Shown here: positions 24,960-34,180 of the stretch, in pieces | How positions within the stretch are numbered: the first letter of the stretch is position 1 | How the letters are laid out: each line of letters opens with the position of its first letter | Notes under the pieces: generated by a model | The model's input: the letters and a program-made list of their open reading frames with translations, nothing else | Databases searched by the model: none | Told to the model about the DNA's origin: nothing | Assembly (NCBI GenBank): GCA_019694835.1 | Contig: JAIBBE010000002.1 | Coordinates: forward strand, 165,914-229,913 | DNA: 64,000 nucleotides | DNA from: Fimbriimonadaceae bacterium | GTDB taxonomy: Bacteria; Armatimonadota; Fimbriimonadia; Fimbriimonadales; Fimbriimonadaceae | Direction of reading: 5' to 3' | Translations under genes and position numbers: made by a program

Positions 24960-26584
24960 GGGACCAGGATCACACGGTCGAACGGGAGTCGGTAGGGTAT
25001 GACCTTCTTGTCCAGCACCGCGCCAAGCCGCCGAAGTCTCGTTTGAACAGCTTCGATGTCCTGTGCACCGAAGCCACCTGGGTTCTTCTGGGATTCGATC
25101 GCCTCGATCGCCGCCGCCCCGGCTGCGTCACCCGCCACCATCTGGTTGGGAAGCACCCGTAGGGCATACCAGGCGACCGAACTCGCATTAATCCCGTACC
25201 CACAAACGAGAACGTTCTTTAGGTTTGGAGTCGTTAACGCCGAATAGGGGAGATAGCAGGGGTTTTGGGTCGGCAGTTTCGACTCGTCTTCCATTTCTTT
25301 CTCGAACGGATCCACATCGACATAACCTTGCGTATCAAGGAAGTAGAACTGGAGTCCGACTCGATTGGCCTGCAGGTCTCCATCCGCTCCCTCATCGCCT
25401 TGCGCGCCCGCGCGCCCGACATGGTCGCCGGTGATGGCGAAACCGAACTGCCCGGGCTTCGGATAAAGGCAACTGTGCACCGACTCCCGGATGTAGAGCA
25501 TTGGCGCACACCGTGTGATGTGGACCTCGGCAAAACCCGGAAAGTCTCGGATCGCCTCGAGGAACTCATCACTTTCGACGATTCGACGAGCGGCTTGATA
25601 GCCCTCGTCGACACTCATGAACTCGTTCTCCGGATAGAGCGGGGTGCCCTTGTCTTTGTCTTCCTTGGTGGCGTCAACTCCGTACATCAGGAGCACGTTC
25701 ACCCAGTAGCGATCACGAACACCTTCGGCGAGGTTCAGAGGTTTGAGCCTGCCCTTCTCCCGCAGACTGCTGTTGAAGGCCCACGTTTTCGGGTGCTTTC
25801 CTGGATCACCGCCCCAAAGCATGCGCGAACCGTCCTTGTCGACATTCGAGAGGAAGTCCTTGCTTGCCACCGCCTTCCAATAATCAAGTCCCTCGATCTC
25901 GAACAGCAACGTCACCGCCTGCTGCCGCTTTTCGGCATAGGCTTCGCGGCCAACAACGCCCTGAAACCCGGCCAGACGCAGGAGGCGACCATTGTAGGAC
26001 GCGTCGATGAACACCCGCGCCTCGACCCGCGAGGGGGGGTCGTTGGGGTCAAACACTTCCCTGCCGTCCGGTAGCTGGTTGAGGCCCTGGAACTCGATTT
26101 CTTTGACCTCGCCCTCGACGACCTTCGCAGATCGAAGGTCCACCCCATAGTGGACCTCGATGTTGGGATCGAATGCGAGTTGCTCGGCCATGAAGGAGGA
26201 CATTTCGTCCGGGTCATAGGCGCGATCGAACTTCTCGAAGAGCTCCTTGAACGATCCTCCGATCCAACCCCGATCGTAGCCGCGCAAATCCCAGAAGTTC
26301 ATCGCCGCCACGGTCCCGATCTCGCCCAACTGGCGCTGGGGAACGATCACGAGCACTCGTGCGCTGGGGTTCTCCTTTTGGATGGATCGTACGGCTGAAT
26401 AGCCAGAAAAGCTCCCGCCGTAGACGACAACGTCATACTCGGCGAGACTTGGTTCCCCGCGCAGTCGGTTGAGCACCGATGCGGCAAAGGCGCGCGAGGT
26501 GGGAAGCAAGAAGACGACCATCGCTGCCACCAAGAGACACGCGCTCACCGCCACCCAGCGTCGTTCCGAAATCCAACCCCTCAT
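24956..26584 (-). CDS. FAD-dependent oxidoreductase, membrane-anchored or exported
   Basis: 542 residues. A hydrophobic segment at 10-34 (VAVSACLLVAAMVVFLLP) is a signal anchor. The dinucleotide-binding fold follows: YDVVVYGGSFSGYSAVRSIQ with GGSFSG replacing the usual GxGxxG, and the later VLVCGYGINASSVAWYALR helps close the FAD site. Overall it resembles FAD_oxidored (PF12831) proteins, common as exported enzymes in Planctomycetes and Verrucomicrobia, often with sugar or polysaccharide genes. Substrate unknown. The stop lies 32 nt before the smpB start on the same strand, but smpB has its own promoter. Confidence 0.82.
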   Translation of the reverse strand: MRGWISERRWVAVSACLLVAAMVVFLLPTSRAFAASVLNRLRGEPSLAEYDVVVYGGSFSGYSAVRSIQKENPSARVLVIVPQRQLGEIGTVAAMNFWDLRGYDRGWIGGSFKELFEKFDRAYDPDEMSSFMAEQLAFDPNIEVHYGVDLRSAKVVEGEVKEIEFQGLNQLPDGREVFDPNDPPSRVEARVFIDASYNGRLLRLAGFQGVVGREAYAEKRQQAVTLLFEIEGLDYWKAVASKDFLSNVDKDGSRMLWGGDPGKHPKTWAFNSSLREKGRLKPLNLAEGVRDRYWVNVLLMYGVDATKEDKDKGTPLYPENEFMSVDEGYQAARRIVESDEFLEAIRDFPGFAEVHITRCAPMLYIRESVHSCLYPKPGQFGFAITGDHVGRAGAQGDEGADGDLQANRVGLQFYFLDTQGYVDVDPFEKEMEDESKLPTQNPCYLPYSALTTPNLKNVLVCGYGINASSVAWYALRVLPNQMVAGDAAGAAAIEAIESQKNPGGFGAQDIEAVQTRLRRLGAVLDKKVIPYRLPFDRVILVP

Positions 26585-26660
26585 CCCGTATCCTCATTAT
26601 GATTCGACGCCCCTCGCTTAACTCATATTCGCCACCAAATCGGGACCCTCAACGATGGGC

Positions 26661-26666
26661 TACAAT
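26661..26666 (+). promoter_or_regulatory. -10 box of the 26676 gene
   Basis: TACAAT ends 9 nt before the ATG at 26676. It would lie inside the coding region if translation began at the upstream ATG at 26655, which argues for 26676. Confidence 0.5.
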
Positions 26667-26675
26667 TTGAGCTCC

Positions 26676-27404
26676 ATGCTCGCGCTCGTGTTGCTTCTTG
26701 CCCAACCCGTGACCAAGGACTCGGGAGGATGGCGTGGTGACTTCGTGCTGACCATCCGGGGAGAAGGATCGACGAGGAACGCGACTTCGACCGCCCGCTG
26801 GAAGATTGACCGGGAGGCACGAGGGACGGTCGTCTTGGACCGGCCTATCGAAGGGGCTGCCCTCAGCCGAACCCCGGACGGTCGTAATACGACGCGCTAC
26901 GAATCATGGATTGGCAGCAAGACATTGCCCATCAGCGTCCGCATCGAGGACGAGGTGGTCCAGCGAGGACCACTGTTCAGCCCAAAGGAGATCCGAAAAG
27001 ACACGCTGCGGGTCACTTGTCCAGCCGGTCCGAAGAAAGCGACTCTGAACGGCGAACTCGGCTGGCCAACACTTCAATTCGACCGGCAGGAGGGCACATT
27101 CACCTGGGAGGCGCCGCGCATCGAGGCGCCGTCACAGTACTACTTTCTCCGCGAGTTTGTCGAGGGTCCAAAGGCGTGGACGAGCAAGCCTGCACTCAAA
27201 ACGGATGAACTTCAGCTCGGATTTCAAATCATTCATCAGCTCAATCAGCCCTCGGACTGGCTACGATTCAGCGGCCGGTTCAAACAGGGTCAGACTGAGA
27301 TCATCCTGACCCGGAAGTTCGCCTTCACGCCGATGCTCATGGTGGGCCTCACACCTGGCAAACTGGACGCCCAGTTGACCCTGGTGCTGAGAAAATCCCC
27401 CTGA
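26676..27404 (+). CDS. Secreted protein of unknown function
   Basis: Not recognised. 242 residues from 26676, with a short hydrophobic leader (MLALVLLLAQPV) and a beta-rich body without Cys. A basic, Thr-rich first half (TSTARWKIDREARG) is followed by a more polar second half and a final RKFAFTPMLMVGLTPGK segment. Divergent from the FAD oxidoreductase gene. Confidence 0.65.
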   Translation: MLALVLLLAQPVTKDSGGWRGDFVLTIRGEGSTRNATSTARWKIDREARGTVVLDRPIEGAALSRTPDGRNTTRYESWIGSKTLPISVRIEDEVVQRGPLFSPKEIRKDTLRVTCPAGPKKATLNGELGWPTLQFDRQEGTFTWEAPRIEAPSQYYFLREFVEGPKAWTSKPALKTDELQLGFQIIHQLNQPSDWLRFSGRFKQGQTEIILTRKFAFTPMLMVGLTPGKLDAQLTLVLRKSP

Positions 27405-27539
27405 GCTTAACTCCGAAGGAAAAATATGGAAGGAGTCAAACGAGGACTTCTGATGCCTCGTGGCGTTTTGGCATCGAAACTGGCGAAACCGGGCCTTTTG
27501 TCCTGGGCCATTTGCCCGGGTCGGCCCTTGATCCTCTTA

Positions 27540-27545
27540 CACAAT
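27540..27545 (+). promoter_or_regulatory. -10-like box of the 27552 gene
   Basis: CACAAT ends 6 nt before the ATG at 27552. Confidence 0.4.
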
Positions 27546-27551
27546 AGAGTC

Positions 27552-27773
27552 ATGACAGACCCGAGCGTGGAAGCATTCTTCAAGTGGGCCAGCGGTCTCC
27601 TGTTCATTGCAGGGGGCCTACTGACCGCTATCACCCGCGACTTCGGTCTGAAGCAGAGCCAAATCGCAACCGGATGGCCCGCTTTCGCGGTCGGAGTTGC
27701 CATGACATGTGCAGGCTTCGCCATCATCGGCATGTGCATCCGTGACTCCCGAAATCGCGAAACCAAGTGGTAG
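27552..27773 (+). CDS. Small two-helix membrane protein
   Basis: Not recognised. 73 residues; hydrophobic spans at about 13-30 (ASGLLFIAGGLLTAIT) and 43-63 (WPAFAVGVAMTCAGFAIIGM). The start at 27552 was chosen because it follows a -10-like box at the usual 6-nt spacing; the frame is open back to 27426 without a better start. Confidence 0.55.
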   Translation: MTDPSVEAFFKWASGLLFIAGGLLTAITRDFGLKQSQIATGWPAFAVGVAMTCAGFAIIGMCIRDSRNRETKW

Positions 27774-27781
27774 ATGACGGT

Positions 27782-27817
27782 GGCCGGGGTGACGTTTTGC
27801 GCACCCCGGCCGTTTTG
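27782..27817 (+). terminator. Hairpin with T-tract, family B-like repeat
   Basis: GGCCGGGGTG pairs with CACCCCGGCC, followed by GTTTTGCG. It sits between two convergent genes and is related to the element at 3614-3737. Confidence 0.65.
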
Positions 27818-27834
27818 CGTTAGGACCCACTAAC

Positions 27835-29502
27835 CTAGTTGACGCGAATTGCAATTCCGAGCATGTCGACCTTGAGCGGGAATGGCTGCGGACTCGGACG
27901 CGGTCCGACGCTGGATCGACGATACGGCACGAGTGTTCGCAATCGAACCTGCATCTGACCACCGCTGATGTAGCGCGAGAAGAGATTGCTGGACAGCCGC
28001 AACGAAGTGAGCGTCTCGTAACTCTGCATGGGCATCGTCTTCAACAGGGTCCATGTCGAGGTGTTGTAGTTCCACAGATACACCATCGCGGTCGCGCCCG
28101 AAGCGGCCGAGGCCTCTAGTTCCACGCTCAGCGAGATCACGTTGCCGTTGGGCACGATGTAGCTCGCTTGAAACTCGGAAATCTGCCCCAGCGTATGTGA
28201 CTGAGAGTTGACAGTGTAGTAGAGATTATTGGCGGTCCCAAGGTCTGCCGCCCCACCCGTTGAGCTCGTACCCATCGTCATCTGGACGTTGCGCGGAGCT
28301 ACGACCACCGGCGGCTGACTGTTCTGCGTTGCTAATTGCACCGCCTTGAGTGCGTTGATACGTCCCTTCGCAACCCAGTTGCCAACCGGGTCGGTGGTGG
28401 ATTCCAAAATGTTGCGAATCTGGGTATTGGTGGCTCCGGGTCCGAGAGCGGAATGGACGAGCCCGGCGACCCCAGCCGCGTTCGGACAGGCCATGCTGGT
28501 ACCGAAATAGCTTGCGTAGCCCGTGCCGAGCACGGTCGAGTAGATTTCGTTCTGGAAGCTGGAGCCGACACCGGTACCACCGGGTGCGGCGACGTCGACC
28601 CATGTAGCCCCGTAGTTGGAGAATCCGCTTTTCGAGTCTTGCCGATTGGTGGATCCAACGGCGATGACGTATGCGTCATAGCCGGCTGGGTACATCTTCT
28701 GGTCCGTGTTGTCGTTTCCGGCTGCAGCCAAGATGACACATCCTCGATTCCAAGCGTACGCGCAGGCATCTTCGACGGCCTGCTGTTGGCCGTAGCCACC
28801 CAAGCTGAGACTGAGGATTTGCGCTCCGTTGTCTGCCGCATAGGTGATTCCCGCCGCTACGTCATCGAATGAACCGCCACCGCCGCCGCTTAGGACCTTG
28901 ATGGGCATTACGCGACAGTTCCAGCCGACGCCGGCCATGCCGACGCTGTTGTTGGTCGCCGCCGCCGCGATTCCGGCGCAATGCGATCCATGGCTGTTGT
29001 CGTCGGTCGGGTCATTGTCGTCGTTGGCGAAGTCGTATCCGGCGGTGACCTTAGACTGCAGGTCAGGGTGCGTGAGGTTCACGCCGGTATCGATGATTGC
29101 GATGATCGTTCCCGAAGAGCCCTGGTTCAGGTCCCATGCGGCAGGACACTGCATCATCTGAGGAGCCCATTGCCGACTGTTGTAGTCGGTATCGTTCGGA
29201 ACGGCGAGCGCCCGAACTGTGTAGTTTGGCTCGGCATACTCAATAGACGAGAGGGTTTGAAGGTAGGCCACTGCCCGCTGGGTTGTCAGACTGCTCGGCA
29301 ATCGAAGTCGCGTCGTGCCGATGGCCAAATTTTCGCGTTTGACCGTGGCACCCATCGCACGGATTGCGGCTTCGCGGGCGATGGTCATGCCCGGTCGGAA
29401 CTTTACGATCACCTCGCCTTCGATGTAATCGGCTGGAATGCGGGCCATAACCGCCGTCCCCATGACGGTGGCCAAGCCGCTGAGAATGAGTTTCCAATTC
29501 AT
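27835..29502 (-). CDS. Secreted subtilisin-like serine protease (S8)
   Basis: 555 residues from the ATG at 29502, which follows GAGGAG by 7 nt. Signal peptide (MNWKLILSGLATVMG), I9-like propeptide (GEVIVKFRPGMTI to about 100), then the S8 domain with Asp138 in IIDTGVN, His171 in DNSHGSHCAG, oxyanion Asn263 in AAAGNDN and Ser336 in FGTSMACPNAAG. From about 395 a separate beta-rich C-terminal domain is present. Likely a self-processing extracellular protease. Confidence 0.93.
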   Translation of the reverse strand: MNWKLILSGLATVMGTAVMARIPADYIEGEVIVKFRPGMTIAREAAIRAMGATVKRENLAIGTTRLRLPSSLTTQRAVAYLQTLSSIEYAEPNYTVRALAVPNDTDYNSRQWAPQMMQCPAAWDLNQGSSGTIIAIIDTGVNLTHPDLQSKVTAGYDFANDDNDPTDDNSHGSHCAGIAAAATNNSVGMAGVGWNCRVMPIKVLSGGGGGSFDDVAAGITYAADNGAQILSLSLGGYGQQQAVEDACAYAWNRGCVILAAAGNDNTDQKMYPAGYDAYVIAVGSTNRQDSKSGFSNYGATWVDVAAPGGTGVGSSFQNEIYSTVLGTGYASYFGTSMACPNAAGVAGLVHSALGPGATNTQIRNILESTTDPVGNWVAKGRINALKAVQLATQNSQPPVVVAPRNVQMTMGTSSTGGAADLGTANNLYYTVNSQSHTLGQISEFQASYIVPNGNVISLSVELEASAASGATAMVYLWNYNTSTWTLLKTMPMQSYETLTSLRLSSNLFSRYISGGQMQVRLRTLVPYRRSSVGPRPSPQPFPLKVDMLGIAIRVN

Positions 29503-29617
29503 TTGATTTCTCCTCACATAGAGAGGGCACAGCGAAACATGCCCCGTTGCTACTCCTAGGATACGCCCAAAATGGGCCGAATTGACCTGAATTGGCTTGA
29601 AAACAGCGGTCTGGAAG

Positions 29618-29655
29618 CAGAAAATCGCCCTCCGAACTCGTGTTTGGAGGGCGAT
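29618..29655 (-). terminator. Terminator of the ribosomal protein cluster
   Basis: On the minus strand ATCGCCCTCC and GGAGGGCGAT form a perfect 10-bp stem, 12-nt loop, followed by TTTTC. It lies 17 nt after the rplE stop codon, so the cluster really ends here. Confidence 0.8.
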
Positions 29656-29671
29656 TCAGGGCGTTGCGGCC

Positions 29672-30262
29672 TTACTTCTCGCGAAGCGGAAGGCCGAGGG
29701 CCTTAAGGAACACGCGCGCTTCTTCGTCGGATTTGGCGGTCGTTCCGATGACGATGTCCATACCGCGAATGCGGTCGAAGTTGTCATACGGGATTTCCGG
29801 GAAGACGAGCTGCTCCTTCAGGCCGAGCGCGTAGTTGCCTCGACCGTCGAATGAGTTCGGCGAGAGTCCCTGGAAGTCTCGAATTCGGGGGAGCACGACG
29901 GTGGCGAGGCGATCGAAGAAGTGCTGGGCAGCGTTCCCGCGCAGCGTCACTTTGCAGCCGATCTTCATCCCTTGGCGGAGCTTGAAGTTCGAAATTGCTT
30001 TGCGGGCCTTGGTAACCACCGGTTTTTGGCCCGTGATCATCTGCATGTCGCGGAGGCAGTTCTCGAGGTTCTTGTCGTCACCACCTTTGACGCCCATGTT
30101 CACGACGATCTTGTCGAGTTTCGGGGCCTGCATCACCGACGTGTACTTGAACTGCTCCATGAGTTTGGGGAGCACGTTCTCTTTGTAGTGTTTGCGCAGG
30201 CGCGGTTCGGGCAGTTTCCCTTGCGGACCCGCTGCTTCTTGATTCTTTTCTTTCTTTGCCAT
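29672..30262 (-). CDS. rplE: Ribosomal protein uL5
   Basis: 196 residues; binds 5S rRNA in the central protuberance. Core signatures LRKHYKENVLPKLMEQFKY, KIVVNMGVK, GQKPVVTKARKAISNFKLR and RDFQGLSPNSFDGRGNY are all present. A 15-residue charged N-terminal extension precedes the domain. AAGGATAA lies just before the start. Last gene of the cluster; rpsN, rpsH and rplF, which normally follow, are absent. Confidence 0.97.
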   Translation of the reverse strand: MAKKEKNQEAAGPQGKLPEPRLRKHYKENVLPKLMEQFKYTSVMQAPKLDKIVVNMGVKGGDDKNLENCLRDMQMITGQKPVVTKARKAISNFKLRQGMKIGCKVTLRGNAAQHFFDRLATVVLPRIRDFQGLSPNSFDGRGNYALGLKEQLVFPEIPYDNFDRIRGMDIVIGTTAKSDEEARVFLKALGLPLREK

Positions 30263-30321
30263 TGGGTTTATCCTTCGCGCTGTCTTCCGTGGAAGCAGTC
30301 GCTACTATCGTTCCAGGCGAT

Positions 30322-30735
30322 CTAGTCGCCCTTGGAAATGTTTGGCAGGTCCTTGATCGTTTCGCCGCTCTTCTTGGCGTAGCGGACGATCTTGTCGCCT
30401 TCCTTCTTTCGGCCAATTCTCGTGGGCTGATCCGTCTTGGGGTCGATAACCATCACGTTGCTGATGTGAAGGGGAACCGGGATCTTGATGCGGGCCGAAC
30501 GTTCGCCCTGGACCTTCGCCTTCCGGTGCTTGATAGCGGCGTTCAGCGGAACCGGCTGATCGGGATTCTCCGGGTTGTCCTGAAGAACGATAACCTTCTG
30601 CTCCTTCGGTGCCACAGCAGCAACGAACCCTCTCTGGCCCTTATCCTTGCCGGAGATGATCACCACTCGGTCACCTTGGCGGACCTTGACTTTAACGTGC
30701 TGCGCGAGGCGCTTGATATCGGCTTTGGTTGGCAT
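30322..30735 (-). CDS. rplX: Ribosomal protein uL24
   Basis: 137 residues. The KOW motif is visible in VRQGDRVVIISGKDKGQRG, followed by PLNAAIKHRKAKVQGERSAR and NVMVIDPKTDQPTRIGRKK. Assembly-initiating large-subunit protein. It starts 2 nt after the rplN stop, and 59 nt separate it from rplE. Confidence 0.97.
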   Translation of the reverse strand: MPTKADIKRLAQHVKVKVRQGDRVVIISGKDKGQRGFVAAVAPKEQKVIVLQDNPENPDQPVPLNAAIKHRKAKVQGERSARIKIPVPLHISNVMVIDPKTDQPTRIGRKKEGDKIVRYAKKSGETIKDLPNISKGD

Positions 30736-30737
30736 TG

Positions 30738-31109
30738 TTAGAGAACCTCCGGTGCCAGCGAGACGATCTTCATGAAGTTCGAGTCGCGAAGTTCGCGAGC
30801 CACCGGTCCGAAGATACGGGTGCCGCGCGGCTCCATGTTTGCCGGGTTGATAACCACACAGGCGTTGTCATCGAACCTTAGCGTCGACCCGTCGATACGG
30901 CGCACGGCCTTCTTCGTGCGAACGATGACGGCTTTGACGACGTCGCCCTTCTTCACCGGCATGTTCGGCGTCGCGATCTTAACGGCACCGACGAAGACAT
31001 CGCCGACCGTTCCATATCGTGGCTGTGACCCCTTGAGCACGCGGATACACATGATCTCGCGCGCCCCGGAGTTGTCGGCCACCTTAAGTCTTGAAAACTG
31101 CTGTATCAT
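30738..31109 (-). CDS. rplN: Ribosomal protein uL14
   Basis: 123 residues, normal length. [50 protein letters not shown] and [12 protein letters not shown] match the family throughout. It is the docking site for RsfS, encoded at 2460. Confidence 0.98.
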   Translation of the reverse strand: MIQQFSRLKVADNSGAREIMCIRVLKGSQPRYGTVGDVFVGAVKIATPNMPVKKGDVVKAVIVRTKKAVRRIDGSTLRFDDNACVVINPANMEPRGTRIFGPVARELRDSNFMKIVSLAPEVL

Positions 31110-31143
31110 TTCTTCGTTCGCTGTTTTGGGCGTGTGCCCAGAA

Positions 31144-31413
31144 TTACTTAACCTTCTCGACGATTCGAGTCACGCGCCAGCGCTTTTCCTTGCTGAGCGG
31201 TCGGGTTTCCATCACTTCAACGGTATCGCCGATGTCGCAGCCCATTTCGTCGTGGGCCTTGAATTTGCCGGTGCGAAGAACGGTCTTGCCATACAGCGGG
31301 TGCTGCATACGTCGTTCGATCTTCACGACGACCGTTTTGTCCATCTTGTTGGAAACAACGAGTCCTTGCCGGACCTTACGACGGCCTCTTTCTTCGGTCA
31401 CTTTCTCACTCAC
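31144..31413 (-). CDS. rpsQ: Ribosomal protein uS17
   Basis: 89 residues; core [20 protein letters not shown] and the C-terminal half with [18 protein letters not shown]. Overlaps rpmC by 4 nt (ATGA), so the two are coupled. Confidence 0.97.
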   Translation of the reverse strand: MSEKVTEERGRRKVRQGLVVSNKMDKTVVVKIERRMQHPLYGKTVLRTGKFKAHDEMGCDIGDTVEVMETRPLSKEKRWRVTRIVEKVK

Positions 31414-31619
31414 GATTGGGTTCCTCGCTGCTTCTCGGCGATGATGGTCAGGATCCGGGCGATGTTGTGACGTCGGACCTTCAGGCTGGCGGTATCCGTC
31501 ATCTGGCGGAACACCAGATCGCGGCGTGCTTTGTACAAGTCCGCTCGCTCCTTCAAGACCATGGCCTCGAGTTCGGGCACGGACTTGTCACGCAGTTCAG
31601 AACACTTCAGATCTTTCAT
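31410..31619 (-). CDS. rpmC: Ribosomal protein uL29
   Basis: 69 residues forming two helices; [20 protein letters not shown] and the family turn [19 protein letters not shown]. Its ATG directly abuts the rplP stop codon. Confidence 0.96.
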   Translation of the reverse strand: MKDLKCSELRDKSVPELEAMVLKERADLYKARRDLVFRQMTDTASLKVRRHNIARILTIIAEKQRGTQS

Positions 31620-32258
31620 CTACTCGCTTTCCTTCTCGGGGGCCGCAGCCTCCACCACCGTCTCCTCGACGATTACTTCATCTTCGACCACAGGCACTGC
31701 TTCCGGCTCGGGCTCAGCGACCGCCGCTGCTACCGGTGCAGGCTTGATTTCCGCCACGTCGCCCGGAGCCCAAGCCTTCTTCTTTTCCTTGGCTTCCGGA
31801 GCCGGAATCCAGCCGTGCTTCTTGGCCTCCAGCGGATTGCCGTACTCGAAGTCGGCCTTCGTTACGAATTTGCATTCCACGGGCAGCTTGTGCATGGCGA
31901 GGCGCATGGCTTCTTTGGCGACCTCGACTGCTGGTCCCGACATCTCGAACATGATGCGGCCCGGCTTGATGACGGCTACCCAACCTTCGACCGGAGCCTT
32001 ACCTTTACCCATTCGCTGTTCGAGCGGCTTCTTGGTGAAGGATTTGTCCGGGAAGATGCGAATCCAGACTTTTCCACCGCGCTTGATGTGGCGTGTCATC
32101 GCAATACGGGCGGACTCGATCTGTCGGCTCGTCACCCAGCCACACGAGGTGGCCATGATGGCGTAGGTGCCAAAGTCGAGCATGTTGCCACGAGTGGCCA
32201 TGCCGCGCATGCGTCCTCGGTGCTGCTTACGGTGCTTGACGCGTTTAGGCATTAACAT
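31620..32258 (-). CDS. rplP: Ribosomal protein uL16 with acidic C-terminal extension
   Basis: 212 residues against about 140 in most bacteria. The first 135 residues are canonical ([45 protein letters not shown]). The last 70 are an added low-complexity tail rich in Glu, Val, Pro and Ala ([20 protein letters not shown]). It overlaps rpsC by 14 nt. Confidence 0.96.
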   Translation of the reverse strand: MLMPKRVKHRKQHRGRMRGMATRGNMLDFGTYAIMATSCGWVTSRQIESARIAMTRHIKRGGKVWIRIFPDKSFTKKPLEQRMGKGKAPVEGWVAVIKPGRIMFEMSGPAVEVAKEAMRLAMHKLPVECKFVTKADFEYGNPLEAKKHGWIPAPEAKEKKKAWAPGDVAEIKPAPVAAAVAEPEPEAVPVVEDEVIVEETVVEAAAPEKESE

Positions 32259-33048
32259 CGGCGGTCACCTCCTGGGTTGCTTCTGCGGGAGAAGCGGGAG
32301 CGGGGGCTGGGGCAGATTCGGCGTGCTGCGCGAGTGCGGCCCTCTCTTCATCACGACGACGGCGGAACTCCTGTTGAGCTTCCGCCGCTGCTTGTCGCTG
32401 CTTCTCGGGCAAAACTTCGCCCTTGTAAATCCAAACCTTGACTCCGACCGAGCCATACACCGTATAGGCGGTGGCTGTGCCGTAGTCGATATCGGCGCGT
32501 AGGGTGTGAAGCGGGACTTTACCGACTTTGTCCGATTCGCTTCGCGCAATTTCCGAGCCGTTGAGTCGCCCTGCGACCATCACCTTCATGCCGCGACCGT
32601 TCATGCGCAGACATCGGGTCATGGCCTGTCGCATGGCACGTCGGTGGGAGATTCGCTTCTCGAGCTGGATCGCGATGTTCTCGGCGACCAGTTGAGCGTC
32701 CAGCTCAGGCTGACGAACTTCGGTGACGTTGACCTGGACGACCATCGTGGGATCCTGCTTGCGCACAAGCTTGTTCAGGCTATCGGTCAACTCGTCGATG
32801 CCCTTGCCGCCACGACCGATGATCGCACCGGGACGCGCGGTGAAGATCGTGACCTTCACGCGGTTCGCGGCTCGCTCGATCTCGACGCGCGAAACGTTGC
32901 CGGTACCCACACGGCTCTTGATGAACCGACGGATATCGTAGTCTTGCTTCAGCGCGGTGCCGTAGCCCTTCTTATCGTAGTACCAATGGCTATCCCAGCC
33001 ACGAATGACTCCGATTCGAAAACCAACTGGATGTATTTTCTGACCCAA
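32245..33048 (-). CDS. rpsC: Ribosomal protein uS3 with Ala/Pro-rich tail
   Basis: 267 residues. N-terminal KH-type domain ([34 protein letters not shown] holds the GxxG loop) and the C-terminal S3 domain (GWD-free core, [20 protein letters not shown]). A tail of about 50 residues begins after [11 protein letters not shown] and ends in Ala/Pro/Glu-rich sequence. Shapes the mRNA entry channel. Confidence 0.97.
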   Translation of the reverse strand: MGQKIHPVGFRIGVIRGWDSHWYYDKKGYGTALKQDYDIRRFIKSRVGTGNVSRVEIERAANRVKVTIFTARPGAIIGRGGKGIDELTDSLNKLVRKQDPTMVVQVNVTEVRQPELDAQLVAENIAIQLEKRISHRRAMRQAMTRCLRMNGRGMKVMVAGRLNGSEIARSESDKVGKVPLHTLRADIDYGTATAYTVYGSVGVKVWIYKGEVLPEKQRQAAAEAQQEFRRRRDEERAALAQHAESAPAPAPASPAEATQEVTADVNA

Positions 33049-33063
33049 GTGCTGCTTCCTCTG

Positions 33064-33726
33064 TTAGTCCTTCTTCTCTGCCTCGGCTGAATCAGCCTCG
33101 GGTGCTTCGGCCGCCTCTGCGGCTTCTTCGGCAACGACTTCGCTTGCGGCGGCATCGGCGAGTTCGGTCACATCGCCTCCTTCCACTGCAGACGGCTCCT
33201 CGGTGACCTGCGCCTCAGCAGCTTCCGCCACTGCCTCGCCCGCCACGTTTTCAACCGTCTCTTCAATCTTCTCTTCCGGTTCGACAGCGACTGCCGTCTC
33301 GGCCTTCGCGGCTCCCTTCTTGCCCTTCTTGGCCTCGCCAAACTTAGGCCGAGGCTTGGCTTGCGTGCCATGTGGCTTGACCGCGCCGGCTGGCTCGTAA
33401 TCCTCGACGACGACCGTGATGTGGCTCATGCGCTTGATGATCCGATTGCCTCGGCCCATGGCGCGCTGTTCGACGCGCTTAAGGCGGGGACCCTCGTCCA
33501 CTTGAATTCGCGAAATGCGAAGGTTCTCGGGGGCGATGCCGTTGTTCTCACTCGCATTAGCGATTGCGCTCACGAGAACTTTGCGCAGGCAGAACGCACC
33601 CTTGCTCGGATGAAAACGCAATTTGTGCGCGCTCATCACGGCCGGTTCACCTCTGACCTCCGCGGCTACCAGCCGAACTTTTCTCGGCTGCACCCTGACA
33701 AATTTTGCAACTGCTCGTACTTCCAT
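33064..33726 (-). CDS. rplV: Ribosomal protein uL22 with long acidic tail
   Basis: 220 residues from the ATG at 33726 (MEVRAVAKFVRVQPRKVRLV); the frame is open 60 nt further up without homology. The family domain ends near residue 113 (SHITVVVEDYE) and lines the exit tunnel. A Lys-rich linker (KPRPKFGEAKKGKKGAAKAE) follows, then about 75 residues of Ala/Glu/Val. The tail nearly doubles the protein. Confidence 0.96.
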   Translation of the reverse strand: MEVRAVAKFVRVQPRKVRLVAAEVRGEPAVMSAHKLRFHPSKGAFCLRKVLVSAIANASENNGIAPENLRISRIQVDEGPRLKRVEQRAMGRGNRIIKRMSHITVVVEDYEPAGAVKPHGTQAKPRPKFGEAKKGKKGAAKAETAVAVEPEEKIEETVENVAGEAVAEAAEAQVTEEPSAVEGGDVTELADAAASEVVAEEAAEAAEAPEADSAEAEKKD

Positions 33727-33794
33727 TTCGTCTGTCGTCCTAAGGGACGCTCGCTCACGCGAGCCCGGCCCGCGCCCTTGGCGCAAGGCCTTTG

Positions 33795-33800
33795 ATTATA
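33795..33800 (-). promoter_or_regulatory. Possible internal promoter before rplV
   Basis: A perfect TATAAT on the minus strand in the 117-nt gap between rpsS and rplV, about 69 nt before the rplV ATG. The -35 is poor. Between box and gene lie GC-rich hairpins (GGGCTCGCGTGAGCGAGC). Confidence 0.4.
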
Positions 33801-33843
33801 CCGCGTCGCCTCTTCCTGAGGCTAGACGCGAGTGTGCGATGTC

Positions 33844-34131
33844 TTACTTCAGTCGGGTGCCGCGATCGGGGATAGATCCGCCGTGACCGCGATAGCGCCG
33901 AGTCGGTGCAAACTCACCCAGCTTGTGGCCGATCATGTTTTCGGTCACGAATACCGGGATGTGCTTCTGCCCGTCATGGACGGCCAACGTGTGGCCGATC
34001 ATGTCGGGGATGATCGTCGAGCGACGCGACCAAGTCTTGATCAGCCTCTTCTCGCCGGAATTGTTCATCGCCGCGACCTTCTTCAGCAGGTGGTCGTCGA
34101 TGAAATAGCCTTTCTTAATACTTCGTGCCAT
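33844..34131 (-). CDS. rpsS: Ribosomal protein uS19
   Basis: 95 residues; [40 protein letters not shown] and [18 protein letters not shown] cover the whole family. Located in the small-subunit head. Separated from rplB by 49 nt. Confidence 0.98.
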   Translation of the reverse strand: MARSIKKGYFIDDHLLKKVAAMNNSGEKRLIKTWSRRSTIIPDMIGHTLAVHDGQKHIPVFVTENMIGHKLGEFAPTRRYRGHGGSIPDRGTRLK

Positions 34132-34180
34132 AAGCTTTTGAGGGGTTGCGGCTCGGGATTAGCGCCCGAGCCGCCTGGAA

